From Woeseia oceani (GTDB taxonomy: Bacteria > Pseudomonadota > Gammaproteobacteria > Steroidobacterales > Woeseiaceae), in NCBI RefSeq assembly GCF_001677435.1, contig NZ_CP016268.1, positions 2,779,001 to 2,843,000 on the forward strand: a stretch of 64,000 nucleotides of DNA, read 5' to 3'. The notes beneath the pieces were generated by a model. That model searched no databases. It worked only from the letters and a program-made list of their open reading frames with translations, and was not told the origin of the DNA. A program made the position numbers and the translations under genes. The stretch's first letter is position 1, and every line of letters starts with the position of its first letter. Of the stretch, positions 8,832 to 23,138 are shown in pieces.

Positions 8832-11800
8832 TCATGCCGCGTCGGCGTCCGCCAGTGACGGTACGTAGCCGAGGTTCGCCGACAACCAGCGCTCCACATC
8901 CGCGACAGGCCAGCCCTTGCGTGCCGCGATGGATTCCACCTGATCGAGCCCTACTTTACCGACGGCAAAGTAGCGTGCATCCGGGTGTGAAAAATAGAAG
9001 CCACTGACTGCCGCCGTCGGGTACATCGCGAATGACTCGGTCAGTTTGAGACCAATCTCTTCCTCTGCGTTCAGCAACTCCCAGAGTTTCGCTTTCTCCG
9101 TGTGGTCCGGGCACGCGGGGTAACCCGGAGCCGGTCGAATGCCGGTGTATTTTTCGTTAATCAGGTCGGTATTGGACAACGCTTCGTCATGCGCGTAACC
9201 CCAGTGCTCACGCCGCACCTGCTCATGCAGGTATTCCGCCAGCGCCTCTGCCAAACGATCCGCAAGGGCCTTGAGAATGATGCTGGAATAGTCATCGTGG
9301 TCTGCTTCAAAGCGCTTGACGTGTTCGTCGATACCGATACCGGCCGTAACTGCGAACGCACCAATATGATCTTCCAGCCCGCTGTCATCCGGCGCGACGT
9401 AGTCGGCAAGGCAATCGTTGGTCTTGCCGGTCGGTTTCGCCTTTTGCTGGCGCAGATGGCACAACCGCATCCGTTCGTCCTTGCGGTCGTCTGTGTAGAC
9501 ACGCAGGTCGTCGTAATCCACCGAGTTCGCGGGGAAGAAACCGAATACCGCACGGGCTTCCAGCCATTTCTCGTCGATTATCCGCTCGAGCATTGCCGTC
9601 GCATCGTCGTACAAGGACTGCGCCGCGGTACCGACCGTGGCATCCTGAAGTATGTCCGGGAACTTGCCGCGGAACTCCCAAGCGTTGAAAAACGGCATCC
9701 AGTCGATGTACTCGCGAATCACCGACAGGTCGATATCACGAAGTACGCGCCGTCCGGTGAACGCTGGCGCCGGCGGCTGGTACGTCTGCCAATCGCAACG
9801 ATGCCGGTTCTCCCTTGCGCGATTGAGTGACAGGGACGGTGCCTGGCGTTGGTTGCCCGCGTGCCGTTCGCGGCGTTTTGCGTTGTCTTCACGAACTTTG
9901 CGCGCCAGCGCTTCACGACTGCCAGGTTCTATCAATGCCTGCGCAACACCAACCGAGCGCGACGCATCTTTCACGTAAATAACCGGCCCTTCGTAATTCG
10001 GTTCAATCTTCACAGCAGTGTGCGCCGGCGAGGTGGTTGCTCCACCGATCAACAGTGGCAGGTCGAACTTCTGCCGCTGCATTTCCCGTGCGACGTTGAC
10101 CATTTCGTCCAGCGACGGCGTGATCAGGCCTGACAAACCGATAATCTGCGCGCCTTCGCGACGTGCCGTTTCCAGAATTTTTTCACACGACACCATAACG
10201 CCAAGATCAATCACCTCGAAGTTATTGCACTGCAGGACAACGCCCACGATGTTTTTGCCGATGTCGTGCACGTCGCCTTTAACGGTCGCCATGACGATCT
10301 TGCCATTGGTCTCACGTACCCCGCCCTTTTCCAGTTCAATGAACGGGATGAGGTGGCCAACCGCCTTCTTCATGACCCGCGCGGATTTCACGACCTGCGG
10401 CAGGAACATCTTGCCATCGCCGAACAGATCGCCGACGACGTTCATGCCGGACATCAACGGTCCTTCAATAACGTCCAGTGGCCGCACTGCCGCCAGCCGC
10501 GCTTCTTCGGTATCTTCGATAACGTACTGATCCAGTCCTTTGACCAGCGCATGCTCAAGTCGCTTGTCTACCGGCAGTTCACGCCAGCTCAAATCCTGCG
10601 TGTCGCGTTTGACTCCGGAAGCCTGGCCGCGGTATTCCTCGGCCAGTTCGAGCAGCCGTTCCGTAGCGCCAGGGTCGCGATTCAGAATGACATCTTCCAC
10701 GGCAGTACGCAGATTGGCAGGCAAGTCTTCGTAAATCGCAAGCTGACCGGCGTTGACGATACCCATGTCCATGCCCGCTTTGATCGCGTGGTACAGGAAC
10801 ACGGAGTGAATGGCTTCGCGGACCACGTTGTTGCCGCGGAACGAGAAAGACACGTTGCTGACGCCACCGCTCACCAACGCGTGCGGCAATTTTTCCTTGA
10901 TCAGCCGCGTGGCTTCAATGAAGTCTTTGCCGTAGCTGTTGTGTTCGTCGATGCCAGTAGCAACCGCAAAGATGTTCGGATCAAAGATAATGTCAGCGGG
11001 ATCGAAGCCCACTTTCTCGGTCAGTACCTGGTAACTGCGCGCACAGATCTCGACCTTGCGCTCGACGCTGTCCGCCTGGCCATCCTCGTCGAATGCCATG
11101 ACGATAACCGCTGCACCGTAATCACGAACCAGTTTAGCCTGTTGAATGAAGGCTTCTTCACCTTCCTTGAGACTGATCGAGTTAACGACGCTTTTGCCTT
11201 GTACACAGCGCAGTCCGGCTTCTATGACCGACCACTTCGATGAGTCCAGCATGATAGGTACGCGCGACACATCCGGTTCGCCGGCAATCAGGTTAAGAAA
11301 GGTAACCATCGCCTGCTCCGAATCGAGCATGCCCTCGTCCATATTGATATCGATGATCTGCGCACCGTTGTCGACCTGCTGTCGGGCGACATCAACCGCT
11401 GTGGCGTAGTCATCCGCTTCGATCAAGCGCCGAAAATGCGCAGAACCTGTCACGTTGGTACGTTCACCAACGTTCAGGAACAAGTCGTCAGGGCCTATCG
11501 TCAGCGGCTCAAGGCCGGACAAACGACACCGCACCGGTACTTCAGGTATCACCCGCGGTGCAGCACCGTCGATCGCATTGCGCAGGGCGGCGATGTGCTC
11601 CGGCGTCGTTCCGCAACATCCGCCAACGAGGTTCACAAGCCCTGACTCGACGAATTCACGAACGACTTCCGCCATTTCTTCGGCCGTCTCATCGTACTCG
11701 CCAAACTCGTTTGGCAATCCGGCATTGGGGTGCGCACTGACACCGGTATCGGCTATACGGGACAACTCCGCGACGTAGGGCCGCATGTCACTCGCACCGA

Positions 11801-12548
11801 GTGCACAGTTCAGCCCGATCATGAACGGCTCAGCATGCCGCACTGAGTTCCAGAACGCTTCAGTGGTCTGCCCGGACAATGTGCGTCCGGAGGCATCCGT
11901 AATGGTTCCTGAAATCATGACCGGCAGGGTAATGCCGGTAGCTTCAAACGTTCGACGTACGCCAAATATCGCGGCTTTGGCGTTGAGCGTATCGAAGATG
12001 GTTTCGATCATGATGAAATCGGCACCGCCCTCGATCAAAGCGGTGGTCGCGATCTGGTAGGTTTCCGCCAGTTCGGCAAAGCGAATGTTGCGAAAGCCCG
12101 GATCGTTAACGTCCGGTGACAACGACGCCGTACGGTTGGTTGGCCCGAGCACGCCGGCAACAAAGCGCGGTCTGCCGTCTTTGGCCGCGACTTCATCCGC
12201 GCAGGTGCGAGCGAGCCTGGCGGCCGCCAGATTCAGTTCCGCTACCAGCGACTCCATGCCGTAGTCCGCCATGGACGGCGCGTTGGAATTAAACGTATTG
12301 GTTTCAATGATGTCCGCGCCGGCATCGAGAAACTGCCGATGAATTTCACGGATCACATCCGGCCGGGTAATCGACAGCAAATCGTTGTTGCCCTTCAGAT
12401 CACGGTGCCAGTCTCGAAACCGCTCACCGCGAAAATCGTCTTCTTCCAGCCGTTGCCGCTGAATCATCGTACCCATCGCGCCATCGAGCAGCAGGATGCG
12501 TTGTTCGAAGCTCGCTTTCAACGAGGCGATTCGTTCATCTCTGGTCAT
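8832..12548 (-). CDS. metH: Cobalamin-dependent methionine synthase
   Basis: Transfers a methyl group from methyltetrahydrofolate to homocysteine through cobalamin. The 1238-residue protein has all four modules: the homocysteine/zinc domain ([11 protein letters not shown] near 20, zinc cysteines in GLNCALG and [11 protein letters not shown]), the pterin-binding domain ([12 protein letters not shown] near 360), the cobalamin domain with [10 protein letters not shown] near 760 providing the cobalt-ligand His, and the C-terminal SAM-dependent reactivation domain ([15 protein letters not shown] near 1130). I place the start at the second of two close ATGs because AAGGA lies 7 bp upstream of it. 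MetF ends 11 bp upstream, so the two are co-transcribed. E. coli MetH is 1227 residues. Confidence 0.97.
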   Translation of the reverse strand: MTRDERIASLKASFEQRILLLDGAMGTMIQRQRLEEDDFRGERFRDWHRDLKGNNDLLSITRPDVIREIHRQFLDAGADIIETNTFNSNAPSMADYGMESLVAELNLAAARLARTCADEVAAKDGRPRFVAGVLGPTNRTASLSPDVNDPGFRNIRFAELAETYQIATTALIEGGADFIMIETIFDTLNAKAAIFGVRRTFEATGITLPVMISGTITDASGRTLSGQTTEAFWNSVRHAEPFMIGLNCALGASDMRPYVAELSRIADTGVSAHPNAGLPNEFGEYDETAEEMAEVVREFVESGLVNLVGGCCGTTPEHIAALRNAIDGAAPRVIPEVPVRCRLSGLEPLTIGPDDLFLNVGERTNVTGSAHFRRLIEADDYATAVDVARQQVDNGAQIIDINMDEGMLDSEQAMVTFLNLIAGEPDVSRVPIMLDSSKWSVIEAGLRCVQGKSVVNSISLKEGEEAFIQQAKLVRDYGAAVIVMAFDEDGQADSVERKVEICARSYQVLTEKVGFDPADIIFDPNIFAVATGIDEHNSYGKDFIEATRLIKEKLPHALVSGGVSNVSFSFRGNNVVREAIHSVFLYHAIKAGMDMGIVNAGQLAIYEDLPANLRTAVEDVILNRDPGATERLLELAEEYRGQASGVKRDTQDLSWRELPVDKRLEHALVKGLDQYVIEDTEEARLAAVRPLDVIEGPLMSGMNVVGDLFGDGKMFLPQVVKSARVMKKAVGHLIPFIELEKGGVRETNGKIVMATVKGDVHDIGKNIVGVVLQCNNFEVIDLGVMVSCEKILETARREGAQIIGLSGLITPSLDEMVNVAREMQRQKFDLPLLIGGATTSPAHTAVKIEPNYEGPVIYVKDASRSVGVAQALIEPGSREALARKVREDNAKRRERHAGNQRQAPSLSLNRARENRHRCDWQTYQPPAPAFTGRRVLRDIDLSVIREYIDWMPFFNAWEFRGKFPDILQDATVGTAAQSLYDDATAMLERIIDEKWLEARAVFGFFPANSVDYDDLRVYTDDRKDERMRLCHLRQQKAKPTGKTNDCLADYVAPDDSGLEDHIGAFAVTAGIGIDEHVKRFEADHDDYSSIILKALADRLAEALAEYLHEQVRREHWGYAHDEALSNTDLINEKYTGIRPAPGYPACPDHTEKAKLWELLNAEEEIGLKLTESFAMYPTAAVSGFYFSHPDARYFAVGKVGLDQVESIAARKGWPVADVERWLSANLGYVPSLADADAA

Positions 12549-12559
12549 GGTCATTTCCT

Positions 12560-14370
<1,811 letters not shown>

Positions 14371-14376
14371 AATAAA

Positions 14377-14398
14377 TATATAAGGATATCTTTATATA
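14377..14398. promoter_or_regulatory. Candidate operator of the ArsR-methyltransferase regulator
   Basis: A 22-bp AT-rich inverted repeat: TATATAA arms around a GATATC centre, with one mismatched pair (G14384/T14391). It lies between a possible -10 (TACACT, 14414-14409 on the minus strand) and the regulator's ATG at 14370, so a bound dimer would block transcription of regulator-metF-metH. Its composition stands out from the GC-rich surroundings. Confidence 0.6.
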
Positions 14399-14496
14399 AC
14401 CGGCGCGCAGTGTAGCACAGAGGCTTTTGACAGGAAAAGGGACGAGCGCCCGGAAACCGTATTGCGGGCGTGGCGCCAGGCTGGTGCCCGCTGTGG

Positions 14497-15366
14497 CTAG
14501 TGCAAACGACCCGACGACGGACCGGGCAGCGCGAACAGCCGTTTGATATCGATCTCGTCAAAGCGGCGCTTGCGACCGCAGTATTCACAGGTCACGTCAA
14601 CAGCGCCGTCCGTCTGGACCGATTCCATTGCTTCCTGTTCGCCCAGCATGCGCAAGACGTCTTCGGTTCGTTCGCGGCTGCAACGGCAACGAAACATGGC
14701 GTCACGGCCGGCAAATACACGCAGGTCGTCATCCGCAAACAAGCGGCCCAGCAGCCCCATATCGACGCCAGCGCGCATATCGTCGGGGCGCAATGTCGCG
14801 GCCAGCATGCCGAGCCGCCGCCAGTCGTCTTCGTCGAGCTCACCGCTGCCCGGCATTTGCTGCAGCAACAGGCCGCCAGCAACCGTTGGCTCGGCGAGCA
14901 GAGCAAGGTGACTGGGAATCTGTGCCGAACGCTCGTAATACGTTTCCAGGCTGGCCGCCAGCGACTCGCCGCTAACGTCGACGATCCCCTGGTACGGTCG
15001 CTCTATCGCGCTGCCGTCCACCGTGATCGCACACTGCGCCCGGGACACCATTTCCGCGTATGACAGCGCGGCACCCCCGAGGTCGGCATGGGCCATACCG
15101 CGCATTTCGAGCTTGCTGCTGCATTGCATGACCAGCATGGACAACGGACCGTCGCCGCTGATTTGCAAGGTAATATTGCTGTCGGATTTCAGGCTTTGTG
15201 CTATCAATGCGCTGGCGGCTGCGGCGTGCCCCAACACTTCAGCAACGGGCTCAACGTACTGGCGCCCTTCCTGCATGCGTTGCCACGACGAGCTCAGCTG
15301 CACGAGCGCACCGCGCACCGGCAGCGACTCGAACAGGAACGGAATGACAGTGTCGTTAGCGGACAT
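14497..15366 (-). CDS. hslO: Redox-regulated holdase chaperone Hsp33
   Basis: Cytoplasmic chaperone switched on by oxidation of its zinc-binding cysteines. The 289-residue product has the Hsp33 core (LLGHAAAASALIAQSLKSD-like region near 45-60, ITLQISGDGP near 65) and the C-terminal redox switch with Cys227-x-Cys229 and Cys260-x-x-Cys263, all four cysteines present. It lies downstream of gatB on the same strand with an 18-bp gap, and upstream of the methionine regulator, from which it is separated by the AT-rich operator region. Confidence 0.96.
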   Translation of the reverse strand: MSANDTVIPFLFESLPVRGALVQLSSSWQRMQEGRQYVEPVAEVLGHAAAASALIAQSLKSDSNITLQISGDGPLSMLVMQCSSKLEMRGMAHADLGGAALSYAEMVSRAQCAITVDGSAIERPYQGIVDVSGESLAASLETYYERSAQIPSHLALLAEPTVAGGLLLQQMPGSGELDEDDWRRLGMLAATLRPDDMRAGVDMGLLGRLFADDDLRVFAGRDAMFRCRCSRERTEDVLRMLGEQEAMESVQTDGAVDVTCEYCGRKRRFDEIDIKRLFALPGPSSGRLH

Positions 15367-15384
15367 GACCGGTGATAACCAGTA

Positions 15385-16830
15385 TCACGAAGCAGCGAGT
15401 TTGCGTTTCAACGACTCGTTGACCTGACCGGGGTTGGCCTTGCCGCGCGATTCCTTCATGACCTGGCCGACGAGGAAACCGATGATCTTTTCCTTGCCGG
15501 CGCGATAGTCCGCAACCTGCTGGGGATTGGCCTCGATAACCGCATCAACGATCGCATCGATCGCGGATGTATCGGTGATCTGCGTGAGCCCTCGTGCAGC
15601 AATGACCTCATCCGCACTGCCCTCGCCGGTCCACATCGCCTCGAAGACTTCCTTGGCAATCTTGCCGGAGATCGTGCCGTCATCAATGCGCCGCAACAGC
15701 CCGCCGAGCTGCTCCGGCGTCAGGCTTTGCTCGCTGATCTCCAGACCATCACGATTCATTGCCGCGGTCAGCTCGCCGGTAACCCAGTTGGCCGCCTGCT
15801 GCGCGTTGCCGCCAGCTGCGACAGTGACTTCTTCGAAATAGTCGGCCAGTGCCCGATTTTGTGTCAGCACTTCCGCGTCAGCGACTTTAATGCCGTACTC
15901 ATCGACGAACCGCTGCAGCTTCGCGTTTGGCAACTCCGGCAGCGAATCGCGGACGGCACTGATAAAGGAGTCATCGATTTCAACGGGCAGCAGATCAGGA
16001 TCGGGGAAATAACGGTAGTCATTCGCCTCTTCCTTGCTGCGCATTGAGCGGGTTTCGTCACGATCCGAATCGTACAGCCGTGTTTCCTGCACGACCTGCC
16101 CGCCATCCTCGATCAGCTCGATCTGCCGGGCTACTTCGAAATTGATCGCTTTCTCGACGTACCGGAACGAGTTCAGGTTTTTGAGCTCCGTGCGCGTTCC
16201 CAGTGCTGTTTGTCCGCGCGGCCGAACAGAGACATTCGCATCGCAACGGAACGAGCCTTCCTGCATATTGCCGTCGGAAATTTCAAGGTAGCGAACGATT
16301 GAATGAATCTTGCGCATGTAGGCGACGGCTTCGCGCGCCGAGCGCATATCCGGTTCGGAGACAATTTCCAGCAAGGGCGTGCCCGCACGGTTCAGGTCGA
16401 TGCCCGAATTGGCATCCAAACCCACGTGGATGGATTTGCCCGCGTCTTCCTCAAGATGGGCACGGGTAATGCCGATGCGCTTTTCGTTGCCGTCGTCATC
16501 CCGAATCATCAGCTCGCCGCCGACGACGATCGGCAGTTCGAACTGACTGATCTGGTATCCCTTCGGCAAGTCCGGGTAAAAGTAATTCTTGCGCGCAAAT
16601 ACCGAACGCGGCGCTATATCAGCCCCGACGGCAAAGCCAAACTTGCAGGCCATACGCACCACGTCCGCGTTCAATACAGGCAACACACCCGGGTAGCCCA
16701 GATCGACGAGGCAGGCCTGCGTGTTGGGTTCCGCACCGTATGCCGTGGCCGCACCGGAAAAAATTTTGCTCTTGGTTGCGAGCTGCGTGTGAATCTCGAG
16801 ACCGATAACCACTTCCCAGGCCGTACTCAT
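15385..16830 (-). CDS. gatB: Aspartyl/glutamyl-tRNA amidotransferase subunit B
   Basis: The kinase/tRNA-binding subunit of GatCAB, which converts Glu-tRNA(Gln) to Gln-tRNA(Gln) and/or Asp-tRNA(Asn) to Asn-tRNA(Asn). The 481-residue protein begins [13 protein letters not shown], has the GatB signatures [13 protein letters not shown] near 50 and [13 protein letters not shown] near 90, and ends with the YqeY-like tail ([15 protein letters not shown]). The ATG at 16830 overlaps the gatA stop (ATGA) and has GGAGG upstream; a longer in-frame ATG at 16848 is inside gatA and less likely. Confidence 0.97.
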   Translation of the reverse strand: MSTAWEVVIGLEIHTQLATKSKIFSGAATAYGAEPNTQACLVDLGYPGVLPVLNADVVRMACKFGFAVGADIAPRSVFARKNYFYPDLPKGYQISQFELPIVVGGELMIRDDDGNEKRIGITRAHLEEDAGKSIHVGLDANSGIDLNRAGTPLLEIVSEPDMRSAREAVAYMRKIHSIVRYLEISDGNMQEGSFRCDANVSVRPRGQTALGTRTELKNLNSFRYVEKAINFEVARQIELIEDGGQVVQETRLYDSDRDETRSMRSKEEANDYRYFPDPDLLPVEIDDSFISAVRDSLPELPNAKLQRFVDEYGIKVADAEVLTQNRALADYFEEVTVAAGGNAQQAANWVTGELTAAMNRDGLEISEQSLTPEQLGGLLRRIDDGTISGKIAKEVFEAMWTGEGSADEVIAARGLTQITDTSAIDAIVDAVIEANPQQVADYRAGKEKIIGFLVGQVMKESRGKANPGQVNESLKRKLAAS

Positions 16831-18302
16831 CGGTAGGCCTCCGGGCACAGCGTGTGCCAGTTCGTTTCAGCTGCGTAACGGTGTGCGCAGTTCAGCAACC
16901 GTTCTTCACTGAAGTGCGGTCCAACGAGATGCAAGCCCACGGGCAAACCGTCAACCATTCCGCACGGCACGGACATCGCTGGCAAACCAGCAAGGTTCGC
17001 GCCTATCGTGTAGATGTCGTTGAGGTACATCGTGATCGGATCGTCGGTCTTGTCGCCGAGCGGGAACGCCGGTGCGGGTGAAGTCGGGCCGGCAATGACA
17101 TCAACATCCGCAAACGCTTTGCGGAAATCTTCGGCAATGAGCTGACGAACTTTCTGCGCCTGCAAGTAGTAAGCGTCGTAATAGCCTGCCGACAGTACAT
17201 AGGTGCCGGTCAGAATCCGACGCTGCACTTCAGCGCCAAATCCCTCACCGCGACTGCGGCAATAGAGATCCAGCAAGTCAGTTGCGTTTTCAGCCCGGTG
17301 TCCAAACCGCACACCATCGAAACGCGACATGTTCGACGAACACTCCGCCGGCGCAACGACATAGTATGTCGGTACTGACAAATCCAGATTGGGCAGATCC
17401 ACTTCCTTGACCGTTGCACCGCCCGCCTCCAGCACCGCAATCGCTGCTTTGACTTGCTGTGCGTTGTCAGCGTCGAGCCCCGCGTCGAAATGCTGGCGAA
17501 CAATACCGATACGCAGGCCTTGCAACGATTGATCGAGCGTTGCGGAATAATCCGGTACAGGCTGGTCCACGGAGGTGGAATCGCGCTCATCGAAACCCGC
17601 CATAACCTGCAGTAGTGCTGCTGCATCCGCCGCAGAACGCGTGATAACACCTGCCTGATCAAGGCTGGACGCAAAGGCGATCATGCCGTAACGCGACACA
17701 CGACCGTAGGTAGGTTTCAGGCCGATAGTGCCGGTCAACGCCGCCGGTTGCCGAATGGAGCCGCCGGTATCCGTGCCGGTCGCCGCCGGTATTAACCGAG
17801 CCGCCACCGCCGCCGCCGAACCACCGGATGAACCACCCGGTGAACGCGCGTGATCCCACGGATTTAAAACAGGACCAAAATAACTGGTTTCATTTGACGA
17901 GCCCATCGCGAACTCGTCCATGTTGGTCTTACCGAGCGACACAACACCGGCTGCGGCCAGACGCTCAACAACAGTTGCATCGTAAGGCGAAACAAAATTG
18001 TCGAGCATGCGTGAGCCACACGTGGTGCGAACACCGCGCGTGCAAAAAATATCTTTGTGGACGAGAGGGACACCCGTTAGCAGGCCGCCCTTGTTCTTAG
18101 CCAGCAACTGATCCGCCGCATCGGCTGCGGCAAGTGCTTCGTCTTCCGTAACAGTGATAAACGCATTAAGCGCTGCGCCAGTTTCGGCAATACGTTCCAG
18201 CAATGTTTCGGTGAGCGTACGGGACGTGAAGTCGCGAGCCTTGAGACCCTGCGCGAGCTCGGTAAGCGTCAGCGCATGCAATGTGTTGTTATCGGCCGCC
18301 AT
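16827..18302 (-). CDS. gatA: Aspartyl/glutamyl-tRNA amidotransferase subunit A
   Basis: The amidase subunit that releases ammonia from glutamine for GatB. The 491-residue protein carries the amidase signature [13 protein letters not shown] near 155, with the Ser-cisSer-Lys triad: Lys in LVHKDIFC near 80, the cis-Ser in the glycine-rich loop, and the nucleophilic Ser in [12 protein letters not shown]. Its stop overlaps the gatB start and it begins 2 bp after the gatC stop, so gatCAB is one operon. Confidence 0.98.
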   Translation of the reverse strand: MAADNNTLHALTLTELAQGLKARDFTSRTLTETLLERIAETGAALNAFITVTEDEALAAADAADQLLAKNKGGLLTGVPLVHKDIFCTRGVRTTCGSRMLDNFVSPYDATVVERLAAAGVVSLGKTNMDEFAMGSSNETSYFGPVLNPWDHARSPGGSSGGSAAAVAARLIPAATGTDTGGSIRQPAALTGTIGLKPTYGRVSRYGMIAFASSLDQAGVITRSAADAAALLQVMAGFDERDSTSVDQPVPDYSATLDQSLQGLRIGIVRQHFDAGLDADNAQQVKAAIAVLEAGGATVKEVDLPNLDLSVPTYYVVAPAECSSNMSRFDGVRFGHRAENATDLLDLYCRSRGEGFGAEVQRRILTGTYVLSAGYYDAYYLQAQKVRQLIAEDFRKAFADVDVIAGPTSPAPAFPLGDKTDDPITMYLNDIYTIGANLAGLPAMSVPCGMVDGLPVGLHLVGPHFSEERLLNCAHRYAAETNWHTLCPEAYR

Positions 18303-18304
18303 GA

Positions 18305-18592
18305 CTATTCGATTACTTTGGGAACGAGGTACAGACCGTCCTGCACAGCGGGTGCATTCGCCTGGATTTGCGCCCGCGCATTCGGCTCTGTCACCACATC
18401 AGCGCGCAGACGCTGACCCTGGTTCAAAGGATGCGCCATGGGAGAGACATTGCCGGTATCGGCAGCGCCAAGCTGATCGACGAAATCGACGATCCGGGAG
18501 AGTTTGTCCGCCACATCGTCTACTTCGCTTTCGGCCAGTCGCAGCCTTGCCAACATCGCGATGTGCTGAACCTGATCTTTACTGAGTGACAA
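18305..18592 (-). CDS. gatC: Aspartyl/glutamyl-tRNA amidotransferase subunit C
   Basis: Small stabilising subunit of GatCAB, 95 residues. It has the typical N-terminal helix with [16 protein letters not shown], the [15 protein letters not shown] segment and the C-terminal [11 protein letters not shown] that wraps between GatA and GatB. It is the first gene of the gatCAB operon and is divergent from mreB. Confidence 0.96.
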   Translation of the reverse strand: MSLSKDQVQHIAMLARLRLAESEVDDVADKLSRIVDFVDQLGAADTGNVSPMAHPLNQGQRLRADVVTEPNARAQIQANAPAVQDGLYLVPKVIE

Positions 18593-18660
18593 CGGAGAAC
18601 CTCAGGATTGCCTTGCGGCAGTAGTGCTGAATTTGGGCGGTCGCAATGATACACGCCGTC

Positions 18661-19769
<1,109 letters not shown>

Positions 19770-19849
19770 GTGCATGCACTGCTGCGCCCCGCCCGCCGTG
19801 CAGCGTCTAACCCTGCAGCCCGGCGACTGACCCTGCGCGGACCACGCTG

Positions 19850-20746
19850 ATGGCTTCCGCGCGCACCGACAACCAACATCGATCCAGCCGAACGCCGGCC
19901 CTGGGCTTGCGCTGGTTGCTGCTCGCCGGCCTGAGCATCCTGCTGATGATCGTCGACCAGCGCCAGCAACACCTCGACGCCGTGCGCAAGGCCATCAGCG
20001 CCGCGGTGTACCCGCTGCGGGTGCTCGTCGATGCGCCGGTTTCCAGCTGGCACTGGCTGCAGAACACGACGGCCGATCGCAATGATCTGCTGCTGGAAAA
20101 CAGCCGCCTGACCGCCGAGCGCCTGTTGACCCACGCTCGCCTGCAACGCTATGCGGCACTTGAGGCCGAGAACGCGCGACTGCGGGCAATGCTGGAAGCG
20201 ACGCCGCGCATGACCGATCGGGTACGCGTTGCCGAAATCATGTCGGTCAGCAGTAACCCCTATCGCCACTCCATCGTGATCGACAAAGGTGAACGCGACG
20301 ATGTCTACGACGGTCAGGCGCTGATCGATTCCGGCGGCGTTGTGGGCCAGGTCATCGAGACGGGGCTGTTGTCGTCGCAGGCCCTGTTGATCAGCGACCC
20401 CGACCATGCGCTGCCCGTGGAGGTCAATCGCACGGGCTTGCGTACGATTGCGTTCGGCACTGGCGAATACGATCGACTCGACCTGCAGTACCTGCCCAAT
20501 AATGCCGACATCGAGGTTGGTGATCTGTTGGTCACCTCCGGCCTCGGCGGCGCATTCCCGGCTGGCTACCCCGTTGCGACCGTCGTGAAAGTGGAGCGCA
20601 TTCCGCAGGAACCGTTCGCGCAGGTGTCGGCCAAGCCGACCGCCGCACTGAACCAGGTGCGCGAAATCATGCTGATCTGGTCATCGGCCACGCCCCCAAG
20701 CGAAGCAGAGGCAGAAGAAACAGAGGACGTTGAAGACGATGGCTGA
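19850..20746 (+). CDS. mreC: Rod-shape-determining protein MreC
   Basis: Periplasmic elongasome scaffold that activates PBP2-RodA. The 298-residue protein has one N-terminal transmembrane segment (LRWLLLAGLSILLMIVD, about 20-40), a coiled-coil stretch rich in LTAERLL and LEAENARLRAML (about 75-115), then the beta-barrel MreC core (VIDKGERDDVYDGQALI and GDLLVTSGLGGAFPAGYPV). The tail after about 280 is acidic (EAEAEETEDVEDD). It overlaps mreD by 8 bp. Confidence 0.96.
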   Translation: MASARTDNQHRSSRTPALGLRWLLLAGLSILLMIVDQRQQHLDAVRKAISAAVYPLRVLVDAPVSSWHWLQNTTADRNDLLLENSRLTAERLLTHARLQRYAALEAENARLRAMLEATPRMTDRVRVAEIMSVSSNPYRHSIVIDKGERDDVYDGQALIDSGGVVGQVIETGLLSSQALLISDPDHALPVEVNRTGLRTIAFGTGEYDRLDLQYLPNNADIEVGDLLVTSGLGGAFPAGYPVATVVKVERIPQEPFAQVSAKPTAALNQVREIMLIWSSATPPSEAEAEETEDVEDDG

Positions 20747-21227
20747 GCGGCAGGCAATCAGACGCGTCCCGGTACTGATCTCGATCATCGTTGCGATGAT
20801 GCTCGCTATCGCCCCACTGCCTGAGTCCTTCGAACCATTCCGCCCGGACTGGGTACTGCTGATACTTATATATTGGACAATGGCATTGCCACGCAATTTC
20901 AGCGTGGGCAGCGCCTGGATCACCGGACTCGTGCTGGATGTCGCACAAGGTACCCTGCTCGGACAGCACGCACTGGCGCTGTCGGCCGTTGTGTTCCTGA
21001 CCGTGCGTTTTCATCTGCAGTTGCGCGTATTCCCACTGTCACAGTTGACGATCACGGTCGCCGCACTCATCGGCTTGTACCAGTTTATCCTGTTCTGGAT
21101 TAACGGCGTCGCCGGGATCAGCACCGACAGCGTGCGCTTCTGGGGCCCGGTCGTATCGGGAACCTTGCTGTGGCCACTGGTCTACTTGTTGTTCGGCACG
21201 GTGAGTTATCGCCGCCGCTCCTCCTAG
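20739..21227 (+). CDS. mreD: Rod-shape-determining membrane protein MreD
   Basis: Integral inner-membrane protein of the elongasome, 162 residues, the same length as E. coli MreD. Several hydrophobic segments can be seen (VPVLISIIVAMMLAIAPLP, WVLLILIYWTMALPRNF, LTITVAALIGLYQFILF and a final LLWPLVYLLFGTV), with the conserved FRPDWVLLILIYW pattern and a GLVLDVAQGTLLGQHAL segment. The ATG at 20739 overlaps the end of mreC; a TTG at 20730 is the alternative. Confidence 0.94.
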   Translation: MAERQAIRRVPVLISIIVAMMLAIAPLPESFEPFRPDWVLLILIYWTMALPRNFSVGSAWITGLVLDVAQGTLLGQHALALSAVVFLTVRFHLQLRVFPLSQLTITVAALIGLYQFILFWINGVAGISTDSVRFWGPVVSGTLLWPLVYLLFGTVSYRRRSS

Positions 21228-21239
21228 CAGACTGACACC

Positions 21240-23138
21240 ATGGACCTGATCTCACCCATCAAGGACCACCACTCGGAACGGCGCATGTTCGCTGGCCGGG
21301 TGGTGCTGTCCGCCGTTATCGGCACGATTTTGCTGGGCACGGTCATCAGCCGGCTGGTGCAATTGCAAATTATCGACCATGAGCATTTTGCCGAGCAGTC
21401 GCATGGCAACCGGATTCGCTTCGAAGCCATACCGCCAACGCGCGGCCTGATCTTTGATCGCAACGGCAAGGTGCTGGCCGAGAACCTTCCTGCCTACCAG
21501 CTCGAACTGATACCCGAGCAGGTCCGCGACCTCGACGTCACCTTGCAGAAGCTGGCGGAGCTTGGGCTGATCGATGCGGAAGACATTCCGCGCTTCAAAA
21601 ACCTGAGCCGCCGCGGCCCGCGATTCAAACCGGTCACCTTGCGGTTTCGACTGACGGAGAAGGAAATTTCCAACTTTGCGGTGCAGCGCCCGCGGTTTCC
21701 CGGCGTGGACTTCAGACCGCGACTGGTCAGGCATTACCCGCACGGCAGCAGCGTTGCGCATGCTCTCGGTTACGTCAGCGCCATATCGACCAGCGACCTG
21801 AACAGGCTCGATGCAGCGGCGTATGCCGGCACGGCGCACACCGGCAAGTCAGGGGTTGAGTACTTCAATGAAGACCGCCTGCACGGCCAGCCCGGCCACC
21901 GGCAAATCGTGACCAACGCGCGCGGGCGTCAAGTCCCGGCCGACTCCCGCGAGCTGTCGCAGGCGCTGGTCGAAGGCGAAGCGCCTACGCCCGGCATAAA
22001 CCTGCATCTCAGCATCGACCTCGAACTGCAAAAGCTGGCAAGTCGTGCGCTTGAGGGGCAGCGCGGCTCGATTGTCGCTATCGATCCGCGCAATGGCGAA
22101 GTGCTGGCACTCGTCAGTGCGCCGGCGTTTGACCCGAACTCGTTTGCGCTGGGCATGTCGCCAACCGAATTCCGCTCCTTGCAAACCGACCCGAATCAGC
22201 CGCTGTTCAACCGCGCCGTGCGCGGCAACTACCCGCCCGGTTCCACCATCAAACCGATGCTGGCTCTGGCGGCCCTCGCCACCGGCGCCACCAATCTTAC
22301 CCGGCGCACGATGTGCCGCGGCTATTACACTTTGCCCGGCAGCACCCACCGTTACCGTGACTGGCGGCCCGAAGGACACGGCGAACTTGATTTGCACGGT
22401 GCAATCGCCGAATCCTGTGATGTGTACTTCTACGAGATCAGTCGGGACATTGGCATCGACGTCATGCACGATTATTTGACGGCCTTCGGTCTCGGCAGTG
22501 CCAGCGGACTGGACATGGTGGGTGAGTTGCCAGGACTCGTGCCTTCACGCGAGTGGAAACGTGGTGCATTCAGCACGCGGGCCGATCAGGTCTGGTTCCC
22601 CGGTGAAACGGTCATAGCGTCAATCGGTCAGGGCTACATGCTGGCAACGCCGTTGCAGCTCGCCAATGCGACGGCCGCATTGGCCATGCGCGGCCAACGT
22701 TTCCGCCCACACCTGGTCACCGCTGTCGAAAACCCGCTGACCGGCGAGCGCACGGCTGTCGATCCGGTAATCGAATCGGCGGTCGAGATCGACAACGATT
22801 TTTACTGGGATAGCGTGATCAACGCGATGCACGACGTCCTGCAAGGGCCGAAAGGCACCGCGCGTGCGGCCGGTCGTGGCGCCGAATATTCGATGGCCGG
22901 AAAAAGTGGCACTGCCCAGGTGTTCACTGTCGCGCAAGAAGACGAATACGATGAAGAAACCATCGCCGAGCGGTTGCGCGATCACGCGCTGTTCGTGTCG
23001 TTTGCGCCACTGGAGGAACCCAGAATTGCGGTGGCCGTTGTGATTGAAAACGGCAGCAGTGGTTCGCGCGTCGCCGCTCCTATCGCCCGACAGATCATGG
23101 ATCAATACCTCGGATACAGCACTGATGCGATTCAGTGA
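21240..23138 (+). CDS. mrdA: Peptidoglycan transpeptidase PBP2
   Basis: Class B penicillin-binding protein that crosslinks lateral-wall peptidoglycan with RodA. The 632-residue product has a short cytoplasmic tail, one transmembrane segment (VVLSAVIGTILLGTVISRLVQLQI, about 20-45), a dimerisation/hook domain (IPPTRGLIFDRNG near 65), and a transpeptidase domain with active-site SxxK in PPGSTIKP, SxN-equivalent SCD in IAESCDVYFYE, and KSG in AGKSGTAQV. It starts 12 bp after mreD and overlaps rodA by 14 bp. Confidence 0.97.
   Translation: MDLISPIKDHHSERRMFAGRVVLSAVIGTILLGTVISRLVQLQIIDHEHFAEQSHGNRIRFEAIPPTRGLIFDRNGKVLAENLPAYQLELIPEQVRDLDVTLQKLAELGLIDAEDIPRFKNLSRRGPRFKPVTLRFRLTEKEISNFAVQRPRFPGVDFRPRLVRHYPHGSSVAHALGYVSAISTSDLNRLDAAAYAGTAHTGKSGVEYFNEDRLHGQPGHRQIVTNARGRQVPADSRELSQALVEGEAPTPGINLHLSIDLELQKLASRALEGQRGSIVAIDPRNGEVLALVSAPAFDPNSFALGMSPTEFRSLQTDPNQPLFNRAVRGNYPPGSTIKPMLALAALATGATNLTRRTMCRGYYTLPGSTHRYRDWRPEGHGELDLHGAIAESCDVYFYEISRDIGIDVMHDYLTAFGLGSASGLDMVGELPGLVPSREWKRGAFSTRADQVWFPGETVIASIGQGYMLATPLQLANATAALAMRGQRFRPHLVTAVENPLTGERTAVDPVIESAVEIDNDFYWDSVINAMHDVLQGPKGTARAAGRGAEYSMAGKSGTAQVFTVAQEDEYDEETIAERLRDHALFVSFAPLEEPRIAVAVVIENGSSGSRVAAPIARQIMDQYLGYSTDAIQ

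Noticed and set aside
10266-11243. Plus-strand frame opposite metH
   Set aside because: Inside the conserved MetH coding sequence on the other strand; no recognisable domain.
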